Below, piece by piece: positions 11,503-21,045 of a stretch of 64,000 nt of DNA (position 1 is its first letter; each line of letters opens with the position of its first letter). The notes beneath the pieces were generated by a model. The model was given only the letters and a program-made list of their open reading frames with translations. It was not told the DNA's origin and ran no database searches. The position numbers and the translations under genes are program-made. Source of the stretch: Ahaetulla prasina (lineage: Eukaryota > Chordata > Lepidosauria > Squamata > Colubridae). Where the stretch lies: contig NC_080548.1 in the NCBI RefSeq assembly GCF_028640845.1, positions 16,178,821 to 16,242,820 on the forward strand, written 5' to 3'.

Positions 11503-11768
11503 GGGGCCTCTGGTGGCTCAGACTGCTAAGACAGTCTGTTATTAACAGCAGCTGCTTGCAATTACTGCAGGTTCTAGTCCCACCAGGCCCAAGGTTGACT
11601 CAGCCTTCCATCCTTTATAAGGTAGGTAAAATGAGGACCCAGATTGTTGGGGGCAATAAGTTGACTTTATATATAATATACAAATGGATGAAGACTATTG
11701 CTTTACATAGTGTAAGCCGCCCTGAGTCTTCGGAGAAGGGCGGGATATAAATGCAAATTTAAAAAAAA
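11503..11768 (+). mobile_element. SINE-1, second copy of a tandem pair
   Basis: A near-identical direct copy, joined to the first by 'gcaaattttctagg'. The same junction occurs at 53.89 kb. It ends in an A-rich tail. Confidence 0.85.
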
Positions 11769-12227
11769 GGGAACGTCTGAATGCTTGTCCTAAGAAAAAA
11801 AGATATTCTCCCTTCTCTTCCAGCGGTGCCATTGCCTACAGTGGGAGTGATAAACTTGTGACCCTCCAGATGTTGCTGAAAAACAACAACTCTCCGTCAT
11901 CCCTGCCAGAGATGAAAAATTTTGGGACCTATAGATCAACAACACCTAGAAATGACCAGGTCCTTTATCTCTGCTGCAGGGCAAAACGGTGACATGAAGA
12001 CACCACACCGTTTCACTGCAAACAGCCACTGAAGTGAAGGGCAACCAGCATAATGCATGTGGAACAACAGTTTAAAATTATTATTCGTAGAGTAAACAAT
12101 ATTCATGGACAGAAAAGAACGGAGACATTACTTCTGGAAATGTCCGCTGGAATGATGGGTTTCAGATTATCCTTTGCGTATTTAAACACACACGAAGACC
12201 TAAACTAGGATACATCGGAGGGGATGG

Positions 12228-13166
12228 TACAGGTCAGTGATGATTAACTGAGTGTCGAAACGAGCGTGCTGGAGCGCGGGAACCCAGAAGAGAGCAGCCG
12301 TCCGGTGCGCATGTGCATGATGGAACCTGGAAGAGGAGCTGGCGACAGCGCACGTGCCCACAGAGACAGCTGTGCATGCCACCTCTGGCACGCGTGCCAC
12401 CGGTTCGCCATCGCGGGTACAGGTAATCCTCATCTTATATTAGTTTAGTGGCCGTTCAAAGTTACAATGGCACTGAAAAAAAGTGACAACCGGTCCTCGC
12501 TTTCACGACCATTGTGGTGCGCCCATGATCACGTGCTCAAAATTTGGCTGCTTTACAATGATTGCAGCTCCCGTTGGAGAAAATTCAAATTTTTTCACAT
12601 GGATTTGATGATTGTTAAAAAATTTAAAATTGGGGTGGGGGGTGGAATAAACTTTTATTTCCATTTTTTTTGAGGAAAATGGACAATTTATTATAGTCTT
12701 AATCAACTTAAGTTTTGAATGTGGGAATTCTTTTTACACTTGGAAGAAGTCAGATGTCATTCTTTGTATATATTTGTGTTTCCCTTTCTTTTTCTTTCTA
12801 CCATTTCAAACTTCTATCCCTAGTTTTTTTTTTTTTACACTTAATTTTTTTCTCTTGATTGTTAGTCAAAGTGGTTTTCTTATGCGTATGCTCTGTAAAA
12901 TCTAAGAAGATTATTTGACAAACAATGAATGCAGCTTCCCAGGGCCATGTGATCGCCATTTGCAACCTACCAGCTTCCAACAAGCAAAGTCAATGCGGGA
13001 ATACAGATTTATTTGACGACCGCATGGTTCATTTAACAACTGCAGTGATTTGCATAACAACCTGGGCAAAAAAGGATGTAAAATCGGATCCCAGTCATGG
13101 AACAACCACCTTGCTTAACAACAGGAATTCTGCTGCCAGTTGTGGCTGTAAGTTGAGGACTACCTG
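12228..13166. mobile_element. TcM-1, Tc1/mariner (pogo-like) element, interrupted
   Basis: The ends are TACAGGTAATCC and GGACTACCTGTA with TA at both borders. The interior has the family blocks 'gttgtaagttgaggact' and 'cgaccattgtggtgcgcccatgatcacgtg'-like sequence. MITE-5 is inserted within the left terminal repeat (12,235-12,416). Confidence 0.75.
12235..12416. mobile_element. MITE-5 inside the TcM-1 terminal repeat
   Basis: It begins CAGTGATGATTAACT and ends TTCGCCATCGCGG, with a perfect 8-bp duplication GTACAGGT on both sides. The duplicated bases are the end of TcM-1 itself. Confidence 0.75.
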
Positions 13167-13183
13167 TACAGCTATCTCTAGGC

Positions 13184-13319
13184 CAGGGGTCTCCAACCTT
13201 GGCAACTTTAAGCCTTGGCGGACTTCAACTCCCAGAATTCCCCAGCCAGATTTGCTGGCTGGGGAATTCTGGGAGTTGAAGTCCACCAGGCTTAAAGTTG
13301 CCAAGGCTGGAGACCCCTG
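13184..13319. mobile_element. MITE-1 palindromic element
   Basis: A near-perfect palindrome, CAGGGGTCTCCAACC to GCTGGAGACCCCTG. Flanks ctctaggc/ctctagtt (6 of 8). Confidence 0.85.
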
Positions 13320-13424
13320 CTCTAGTTTAAGACTGTAGGAAGGGCATTATCTTTTCTTCTGCATATCCTTTCCCAATTAAAAATAACACAAAGGAAAATT
13401 AAACAGGCAAAGGAAACCCTTGGA

Positions 13425-13840
13425 TCATCAGATCTTATCATGTCGTTTAAAAACATATGAAGAACGGTTGCAGGAACTGGGTACGGCCAGTCTAGAGAGA
13501 AGAAGGACTAGGGGTGACATGACAGAAGTATTCCAGTATTTGAGGGGCTGCCACAAAGAAGAATGGGTCAACTTATTTTCCAAAGCACCAGAAGGCAAAA
13601 GACAAGAAACAATGGATGGAAACCAATCAAGGAGAGAAGCAACCTGGAATTAAGGAGAAATTTCCTAATAGTGAGAACAATTAACCAGGGGAACCTTAGA
13701 AATTGTAGATCACTGGAGGTTTTTAAGAAAAGAGTGGACAGCCACCTGCCTGAAATGGCATAGGGTCTCCTGTTTGAGCAGGGAGGTGGATCTTCATCTT
13801 CAAAGTCCCTTCCAGCTCTATTCTGATTTTTTAATTCTGT
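13425..13840 (+). mobile_element. CR1/L3-like LINE 3' end
   Basis: Translation gives LKTYEERLQELGTASLERRR, TRGDMTEVFQYLRGCHKEE and a degraded 3' end 'gtcccttccagctctattctg'. Frames are broken. Confidence 0.8.
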
Positions 13841-13929
13841 AGTGTTAGTGAACCATCACCCCATCTATGAATTGTGCTCACCACCAACTCAGTCTGTAAT
13901 GTTTTGTAATTTTTCAAAAGGCTACTGGC

Positions 13930-14110
13930 CTTTGTTTTTTCCTTGAAGATGTTTTGCTTCTCATCCAAGAAGCTTCTTCAGTTTGTCTTCAAGGAAATAA
14001 ACAAAAACAAAAGTCCAGCTGTCTTTTGAAAAAGTATTTTTGGGACAACCATGACCTGGATGATTGAGAATCTCCACAGACATCAGTCCATAATAAATGC
14101 TTCAAGGTCT
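13930..14110. mobile_element. Relic with hairpin-type end (Penelope-like?)
   Basis: It contains 'tgaagatgttttgcttctca' and 'caagaagcttcttcag', then 'cttttgaaaaagtatttttggg' and 'accatgacctggatgattga'. The same block forms the hairpin element at 41.5 kb. Family assignment is a guess. Confidence 0.4.
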
Positions 14111-14249
14111 TATTTGCTGGTTTGCCTAGCTGCAGTCCTTTCCCGTGGCCTTTATCGACACAAATTGCTCTAATTAATTTTTATTAGCTTCCCGATTCTA
14201 ATTCCTGGGACCAGAACGTCATGTCCTTCAGAGTGAGGAATAGCCTGAG

Positions 14250-14827
14250 TGTTGTGGTCCGCCAGCAGCCTGTGGAGCTGGCAATGGAGTTTGACAGCGA
14301 TGAGGGTGAGGAAGACTGAGGGCTCTGCGTCAGAGGCAGAGGTGGGGCCAGGGCCATCGGGGAGTGAGGTACAGACTCCAGAGCCTCCAGAAGCTGACAG
14401 TAGTGAGGCAGAGGAACAGGAGGAGCCTGTTCCTAATGCATGCATTAGAACAGCTGCCAGAACGTAAGAGCAGCTCAAGCAAAGAGGATGACTTGGGAGT
14501 AGGGCCAGGAGATGATTGGCCCCTCCCATAAGGCTTAAAAGACCAGCAATGGCGTTTGGGCTTTGCCTGAAAATAATGTTGATAGCTTCGTCTTCTTGCA
14601 TTTATTTTGTATTGGTATCTTCTGAACTTTTGCCAAGAAAGTCCTTTGGCAGCTTGCCTAATTGGACCAAAGTTGGTGATAGGGCTGGGGAATTTGTATT
14701 GGGAGGAATTTGCTTTAATTTAGTTGAACTACGCTGAGAATGAAGTAATTCTCAGCTGTTCGAATAAAGTTTTTTATTTTTACACTGACTGAGTTTTCTA
14801 TTATCTACTGGGGCCTGGGTCCCAACA
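14250..14827 (+). mobile_element. LTR-A, solo LTR
   Basis: It starts TGTTGTGGTCCGCC and ends GGGTCCCAACA (TG..CA). A TATA-like ttaaaag lies near 14,535 and AATAAA at 14,764, about 60 bp from the 3' end, as expected for U3-R-U5. No internal retroviral or Gypsy coding sequence adjoins it. Clear flanking duplications were not found here, but they exist for the copy at 47.3 kb. Confidence 0.75.
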
Positions 14828-15570
14828 AGTCTAACAGGATGTATCTATATGTCCGTCGCTTGCTTGTATGGGGATGGATGCATTTCAGTTTAATATCCCC
14901 CTTTTCTACACATTGGGTACTACTCACAGCATCTCCCTGGCCAATCTGGACATACTAGAGAACAGAATTGTTCACGAAACTCAAAAGCCCTGGTTGAAGG
15001 AGAAAGCCTTGATCTGAGGATGGAAAGAGCGAAAGATAAATACAACTCCCAAGGGAAGCTATTCCAGAGCTTGGGAGTGACAGGGATCTCAAGAGATTTG
15101 GAAGCGAAACCTTTTGTCTCTCACTCTGCGTGTTTGGAATCTTGAAGAGGTGTGTATCCTGCTATTTCAGAGCTCCCGAACTAGCTATCAGGAGATAATC
15201 TGTCCCGTCCCCCCGCACACTAAATATGAATTTACTTGTTTTATTTTTTATTTTTCAACGCCTATCCTGCCTTTCTGCATATGACCCCTTTAGGTGGCTA
15301 ATAAAAGTAATGATGGATACAGAAATACAATACAGCCAAATAACTTGTTTACAGACAGCTAATCTCAACCCCGAAACTTAGTTAACAGCTGGAACCTCTG
15401 AACTGGAAGAGCTGGATGGAGGGCATCCAAACGAGGAGCCAAAAATTCATAACCTCTTTCCCTGGTGGGTCTTCCTAGTAGTAGCTGGAACTTATTTCTG
15501 AAGCAGAAAAGAGGTCACGAGGACTAGATAGGCACATGGAGGCTGAGGATCACGCACAGGGTTTAGATTA
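14828..15570. other. Unassigned intronic sequence
   Basis: No exon or TE family recognised in this part of the last AHDC1 intron. Confidence 0.4.
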
Positions 15571-15572
15571 GG

Positions 15573-15672
15573 TGTGAAATGTTCCCGGTTCAGACCGGAT
15601 TGCCCGATCCGGTAGCGATGGCGGCGGGTGTTTCGGAGAACTGGTAGCAACAAAATTTACATTTCACCATTC
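15573..15672. mobile_element. MITE-4 short copy
   Basis: Contains gtgaaatgttcccggttcag, cgatccggtagcgatggcgg, and ends acatttcaccatt. The core between the two ends is mostly deleted. Confidence 0.65.
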
Positions 15673-16001
15673 ACATTTATCTTTCTACTCCCCTCCCTCC
15701 TTTTAGGGATGTGTAAAAATTATAGCAAAACACAGCTACCACTGGTGACGTTCACACCATGCTAAGTGGGATGAGGGTTTATAAACTACTAAGTCTTGGT
15801 GTGTCAGCCCTGAAGCTGACCCGACTGAAGCCATCTTGGAGCTTTTGTTTTGCTGGAGCTGAGGGAGCTGAGAGACGGGGAGGGGGGGATTTGAGATAGT
15901 TGGGACTTTGTAGCCAAAATAAAATACTTGGGAACCAAGGACATTCTCACACCTGGTCAGGGGAAGGAGGAGCGGTGTCACCAGGCAACCAGACAGAGCT
16001 G

Positions 16002-16572
16002 TGTCGTGTCCCACTCCTCCGCTGATGGCCGGGTCAGGGAAATCCGAATCAGGCTTGCCTCTGCAGCTCTGCCCAAAGTCCTAGCAAAGTCCTCAGAGCA
16101 GGCAGGAGACCAGAAAGTGACTTCAGCAAGATAAGTTCGACTTTGCCTGACTCAGAGACTGCCAGAAAGCAGATCCTTTATATAGGCCATGGGGTGTGGC
16201 TCCATGACTCAGCACTCATTAAGGCCTGCCCCTCCCTTCTGTTGCCTCCGCCTATCCAGTCTTCTGATGCGAGGGTCACTCCAATCAGCAGCTGTTGGAA
16301 ATAAACTTTCCTCAGGCTCACATGCTGTGGAGGAGGGGGAGGGGTCTAGCTGCTCCGTTTGCCTGGGCATGGAGCCAGGGCTGGGGCCAGGGGGTGCTCC
16401 CTCCTCTGCAGCCTGCTTGGGCATGGAGCCAGGGCTGGGACCGGGAGGTGCCCCCTCCTCTTCAGCTTGTCTGGGCATGGAGCCAGGACTGGGGCCGGGA
16501 GGCATACATTCCTCCGTGTTCGGGAGCAGATAAGAAGGCCCCGGCTGCTGTGAGAGCGGGCAAGACACAACA
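16002..16572 (+). mobile_element. LTR-B, solo LTR nested in LTR-C
   Basis: Begins TGTCGTGTCCC and ends AGACACAACA, flanked by a perfect 5-bp duplication AGCTG (15,997-16,001 and 16,573-16,577). TATA box tttatatagg near 16,178 and AATAAA near 16,301. The 3' part holds a 54-bp tandem repeat. A shorter copy is at 33.0 kb. Confidence 0.85.
16362..16515. repeat. 54-bp tandem repeat, three units, in LTR-B
   Basis: Units start gggcatggagccagg at 16,365, 16,419 and 16,473. The 54-bp period keeps all frames open, giving spurious Gly/Pro-rich frames on both strands. Confidence 0.85.
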
Positions 16573-16876
16573 AGCTGTGACTGGAATATGTGACTGATTG
16601 TTTTGAGGTGGTGAAAAACTTTTGCTTTTAATTAGGTGAAAACCGCGGGAACCTTCAGAGTCGGTTTTCACCAGATCTGTGGCAATATGATATATCCAAT
16701 AAAGCTATTCTTTGAGGACTCTACCTGCCTTACAGTTTTGCTTGCTATGGGTCTATTACTTGGAACCCTGACATTAAACCGACTCTACAATGGGTTTGGG
16801 CAAAACACTCAAACAGTGACGTAAATTCCAGTTGAGCACAAGATACGAACCCAGTCACTACTTCTATTCCAGAATA

Positions 16877-17675
16877 CAGGTAGTCTTCCAACTTATGGCC
16901 ATTTGTTCAGGGACTGTTCAAAGGGATGGTGGTGCTGAATGAAGGGACTTATACAACTGGCCCCCAGAGTTACAATGGTTGAAGCATCACATGGTCAAAA
17001 TCCAGGCACTTGGTAGCCCGCCTGCATTTACAACCACAGAAGTACTTCAGTCCCCCACCACCACCTGGTGATCTTCCCCCTATCTATACCTTTTGACCCC
17101 CTGTGCTTCACAGCTCATCATCCTAGTTGAATTCTGCTGCCAGCCTGTCCCTTCGCAAGGCAACTGGCTGGTTGTGCAAGGCTTTCTTCCCAAGGTCTTG
17201 GATGGCAGTTTCCTCGCGAGACTTGGAGAAGATGGCTGCACAGGGCCAGCAGCTACGGTGCTCCAAGAAGCTCCTGAGCTGCAGTGTGGCAAGCAACCTC
17301 ATAGTTGCATGGTTCTGGGGTTGTTTGCCATCCCATAAGGCAGTGTGCAGAGCAGCCAAAAGGGCACAGATGGGGAGAGATAGGCAAGGAGGGAGAGTTG
17401 AACAGGAGGTAGTCCTTTAGCTTGTATAGCAGAAGGACAGACAGAACCTGGAGGCAGCGTCAAGAGAGGAATCAGGTGATCTGGTCCGAACCGGGAGCAT
17501 TTCACCCCTGACCAGATTCACTTAGGAACCGTGTTACTCACTTTTAACAACAGCAAGCAGCGGCTTGCTTAACAACTGTGGCAAGAAAGGTTGTAAAACG
17601 GGGCAAACCTCACCACTGTCTTGCTTAGCAATGGAAATTTAGGGATCGATCGTGGTTGTAAGTCAATGACTGTAT
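16877..17675. mobile_element. TcM-1 copy, interrupted
   Basis: Left end tacaggtagtcttccaactt; right part 'gtggcaagaaaggttgtaaaacggg' and 'gtggttgtaagtcaatgact'. An insertion of unassigned DNA (about 17,085-17,515) ends in a MITE-4-like terminus (gaaccgggagcatttcaccc). Confidence 0.6.
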
Positions 17676-17789
17676 AAGCATGAGCAATAAATCATTTTAA
17701 CTGGAACTTAATAGGGGGGCCTGATTCTTTGTGCCTGACACGTTACCCAGGCTCAGCACTGAGAGGTACCAAGCTTGCAATGGCCTGGA

Positions 17790-17962
17790 TTAGACTGCAT
17801 TCACAGCTAAACTGGTGGGATTCATTTAACAATGGAACAGTGCCTGCCACGATTTTCATCACTAAGTGATGTGGTCAAATGATGTCACGCTTTACGATTG
17901 CATTGTTTAGCAATGGAAATTCTTGTCCCAATTCTGGTCATAAATGGAGGACTACCTTTAAA
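17790..17962. mobile_element. TcM-1 fragment
   Basis: Blocks 'aagtgatgtggtcaaatgatg', 'gcaatggaaatt' and 'ggaggactacct' match the family. Its end was the target for the adjacent Sauria SINE. Confidence 0.6.
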
Positions 17963-18282
17963 ATGGTAAAGGTAAAGGTTCCCCTCGCACATATGTGCTA
18001 GTCGTTCCCGACTCTAGGGGGAGGGGCTCATCTCTGTTTCAAAGCCAAAGAGCCAGCGCTATCCGAAGACGTCTCCGTGGTCATGTGGCCGGCATGACAA
18101 AATGCCAAAGGCGCACAGAAGGCTGTTACCTTCCCAGCAAAGGTGGTCCCTATTTTTCTACTTGCATTTTTTAACGTGCTTTCAAACTGTTAGGTTAGCA
18201 GAAAGTGGGACAAGTAACGGAGCTCACCCCGTCACAAGGCACTAGGGATTCGAACTGCTGAACTGCTGACCTTTCAATTGAC
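17963..18282 (-). mobile_element. Sauria SINE
   Basis: On the minus strand the order is tRNA-like head, 'cttccagcaaag'-type body, and tail 'aacctttaccttta'. Landmarks include gtggccggcatgac and agtcgggaacgactagcac. A 12-bp duplication, actacctttaaa, flanks it. The head is 5'-truncated. Confidence 0.9.
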
Positions 18283-18494
18283 ACTACCTTTAAATATATA
18301 GGATGGTGGGAAAAGTAGAAGAAGGATGAGAAGGGTAGGAAGGATTAAGGAAGGGAGTGGCGGCCAAGCAGGCCTGATTGAGCATAATTTGAGTATAGGA
18401 TCGATTGTTGGATAAGTGATTGTACTGTACACTGGTCAAATTGTGGGAATTATTATGGAAAATAAAAAAAATTTGCCCGGAAGGAAAAAAAAAA

Positions 18495-18545
18495 AGACTT
18501 GTAGACTTCAACTCCCAGAATTCCTCAGCCAGCAAAGCTTAAAAA
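18495..18545. mobile_element. MITE-1 half element
   Basis: gacttgtagacttcaactcc, then ccagaattcctcagccagc, followed by an A tract. The second arm is missing. Confidence 0.5.
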
Positions 18546-19159
18546 AAAAAAAAAAAAAGCTCAGCCCCTGAGCTAAAATGTGGGGCGAAAGGTTTGTGAT
18601 TCAGAGATTACACGAGCAATCTTTGGAAAGAATATTGCTAAACTCTTTGTGGTCCCATCTATAGTGATTATTAGTTAATATAACACTCCTTTTTTTTTTT
18701 TTTGAATTTACACATATGAGGCAGATTACGAGTCAGCATAACTCAAGGGTGACACGGTTCTGGGATTCCTGCTCCACCTAACTTTATTGCTGTGAAAATT
18801 GTTTTCACTTGAAAAATAAAATAAAAGCAGACATGATACAAAACAAAGCACCAGACTAGCCTTCAATTACAGGAACGCCTCTGGATTCTCCATGAAGGTC
18901 CATAAAGGATGGTAGCTACAGGTTGCCAGAGATTGGTCTGGAAATGTCCCCATCTACCGCTAAGACCAAAGATGAAACCAAGCTGGGGCACAGGAAGGGG
19001 GAGAAGATGGGGAGGGATGCTGGGGAGCATCCTTGCCATTGCTAGGGAACAGCTGCCCACTGTGACTTGTCCTTTTATGCATGCCAAGTCTCTGGTCTTA
19101 GTGGCTGTTTTTGTGAGCTCATCAACAACATCTTCTGGAACTCCAAATAGGCTTTTCAC

Positions 19160-19398
19160 CCTGTCTCCCTGAAAATTAAGACCCAACCGGAAAATAAGTC
19201 CTAGCATGATTTTTCAGGATGCTCATAATAAAAGCCCTATCCCCAAAATAAGCCCCAGTTAGGATTGTCAGCCAGATGGATGCATTTAGTACCGTATTTC
19301 CCCCCCCCCAAATTAAGACCTACCCAGAAAATCAACCCTAATGCATCTTTTGGAGCAAAAATTAATATAAGACCCGGTCTTATTTTTGGGAAAACATG
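19160..19398. mobile_element. TcM-2 copy
   Basis: Inverted relative to 367-615. It shares cctagcatgatttttcagga, gccagatgga and the aaaattaatataagacccgg block, and ends near a TA. Confidence 0.65.
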
Positions 19399-19439
19399 GT
19401 AGATCTACACCAGGGGTGTCAAACTCGATTTCATTGAGG

Positions 19440-19815
19440 CAGTGGTGAAATTAATTTTTTTTTACTACCCGTCCTGTGGGTGTGGCTTGGTGGGTGTGGT
19501 GAGGCTTGGTGGGCATGGCAGGGGAAGGATACTGCAAAATCTCCATTCCCACCCCACTCCAGGGGAAGGATATTGCCATTCCCACCCCACTTTGGGGCTA
19601 GCGAGAGGTGGCATTTGCCGGTTCTTTGAATTACTCAAATTTTCCGCTATCGGTTCTCGAGAACAGGGCTCTCCAAACTTGGCAACTTTAAGCCTGGCAG
19701 ACTTCAACTCCCAGAACCTGGGAGTTCTGGGAGTTGAAGTCCTCCAGGCTTAAAGTTGCCAAGGTTGGAGTCCCCTGCTCCAGAACCTGTTAAAACCTGC
19801 TGGATTTCACCCCTG
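19440..19815 (-). mobile_element. MITE-2 nested in MITE-3
   Basis: CAGTGGTGAAATTAA to GGATTTCACCCCTG. Flanks cattgagg/aattgaag (6 of 8). It has shortened 42-bp modules and is itself interrupted by MITE-1. Confidence 0.8.
19664..19777. mobile_element. MITE-1 nested in MITE-2
   Basis: A palindrome, CAGGGCTCTCCAAAC to GGTTGGAGTCCCCTG, with flanks ctcgagaa/ctccagaa (7 of 8). Confidence 0.85.
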
Positions 19816-20192
19816 AATTGAAGGCTGCATCAGGGTTGTGTTTGACATCAGGGGGCGTGGCGTGGCCAAGGTGGGCATGGCCAGCATGACATCACTCGTG
19901 TCGAGGGGGAGGGGGGCGCCTGTGGTGCCGAGCCAGCGAAAATGGGCTCCCGAGCTCCGTTTTGGGCTGTGACAGCCTCCTGCAACCCTCTGCCAGCGAA
20001 AACGAAGCTCCATTTTTGCTGGCAGAGGCACCATGGGCCGGTCCTTTGCTGTTTCCCAGGTGGCCCCGTGGGCCAGATCTAAGTAACTGGCGGAGCCGGA
20101 TGCGGCCCATGGGCCTTGAGTTTAACACCCCTGATCTACACATTGATCTGGATTGGCTTACAAAAAAACTCTGCCTGCAAGAGAACTTGCTA

Positions 20193-20620
20193 CAGGTAAT
20201 CTTCTGCTTACAACCATTCATTTATTGACTGTTCAAAGTCACAATGCCACTGGAAAAATGTGACTGACGACCATTTTTCACACTTACGACCATTGCAGCA
20301 TCCCTACGGGTCACGTGATCAAAACTCGGACATTTGAAAATTGACCTGTATTTAGGATGGTTGCCGTGTCCCGGGGTCATGTGATCACCTTTTGCGCCCT
20401 TCTGACAAGCAAAATCGATGGGGGAAGCAAGATTCACTTTACAACCGCGTTACTAACTTAAAACAACTGCAGCGATTCACTGAACGACTGTGGCAAGAAA
20501 GATCGTAAAACGGGACAACAACAGCAGCAATTCACTGTGGCAAGAAAAGTCACTTCACTCTCTTGCTGGACAATGGAAATGTTGGGCTCCTTTGTGGTCC
20601 CATCTGAAGGACCACCTATA
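20193..20620. mobile_element. TcM-1 copy
   Basis: Starts acaggtaatcttctgcttac and has 'gttcaaagtcacaatgccactgg', 'gtcacgtgatcaaaa' and 'gaaggaccacctata' near the end. Confidence 0.7.
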
Positions 20621-20637
20621 TTAGCATCGTCCTAAGA

Positions 20638-20790
20638 CAGCGTTCCTTAACCTTGACACAACTTTTAAGAGGCGAGGACTTCAACTCCCAGAATTCCCAA
20701 GTCAACATTCTTAAATGTTGGCTGAATTGTCGGGGAATTCTGGAGTTGAATTCCACACATCTTAAAAGAGGCCGAGGTTGAAAAACACTG
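20638..20790. mobile_element. MITE-1-like palindrome (diverged)
   Basis: CAGCGTTCCTTAACCTT to GGTTGAAAAACACTG, with partial 8-bp duplication (tcctaaga/ccctaagt). Confidence 0.65.
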
Positions 20791-20999
20791 CCCTAAGTCA
20801 TTCGCCAATTGGTATTTTAAGTTTGTGTCTACCACTACAAAAGACCCTACAAAGAACTCATTGGTTTGTTTTCATCCCCATTGTGCCGTCAGCCTCTTTG
20901 CTAGCCCCATTGGCGTGACGATGACGATGGTGACGAGCTCCCAAGCCCACTTCATCCCCGTGCCACCCCCCACTCCCCTCCCAGCTCTTCCTCAGGCAC

Positions 21000-21005
21000 C
21001 TACCC
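21000..21005 (-). promoter_or_regulatory. AHDC1: Splice donor after the AHDC1 stop codon
   Basis: The minus strand reads tttcagg|gtaggt about 40 nt beyond the TAG stop, and the exon would end at 21,004. A stop this close to the junction (<50 nt) avoids nonsense-mediated decay, consistent with a spliced 3'UTR. Confidence 0.5.
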
Positions 21006-21045
21006 TGAAACAAAACCTCGTGTCTGGTTGGCACTTCAGATGACA

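Larger units (their letters stand above)
15802..16773 (+). mobile_element. LTR-C, solo LTR split by LTR-B
   Basis: Begins TGTCAGCCCTGAAG and ends GGAACCCTGACA, a TG..CA pair with inverted termini. Without the nested LTR-B it is about 400 bp. AATAAA at 16,697 lies about 70 bp before the end. Target duplications were not found, so borders are approximate. Confidence 0.6.
19411..20133 (+). mobile_element. MITE-3 hosting two nested elements
   Basis: CAGGGGTGTCAAACTC to GAGTTTAACACCCCTG with a perfect duplication ATCTACAC (19,403-19,410 and 20,134-20,141). MITE-2 interrupts it at 19,440-19,815. Confidence 0.85.

Noticed and set aside
16189..16597. Gly/Pro-rich frames of 100-119 codons on both strands
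   Set aside because: 54-bp repeat in LTR-B keeps all frames open.
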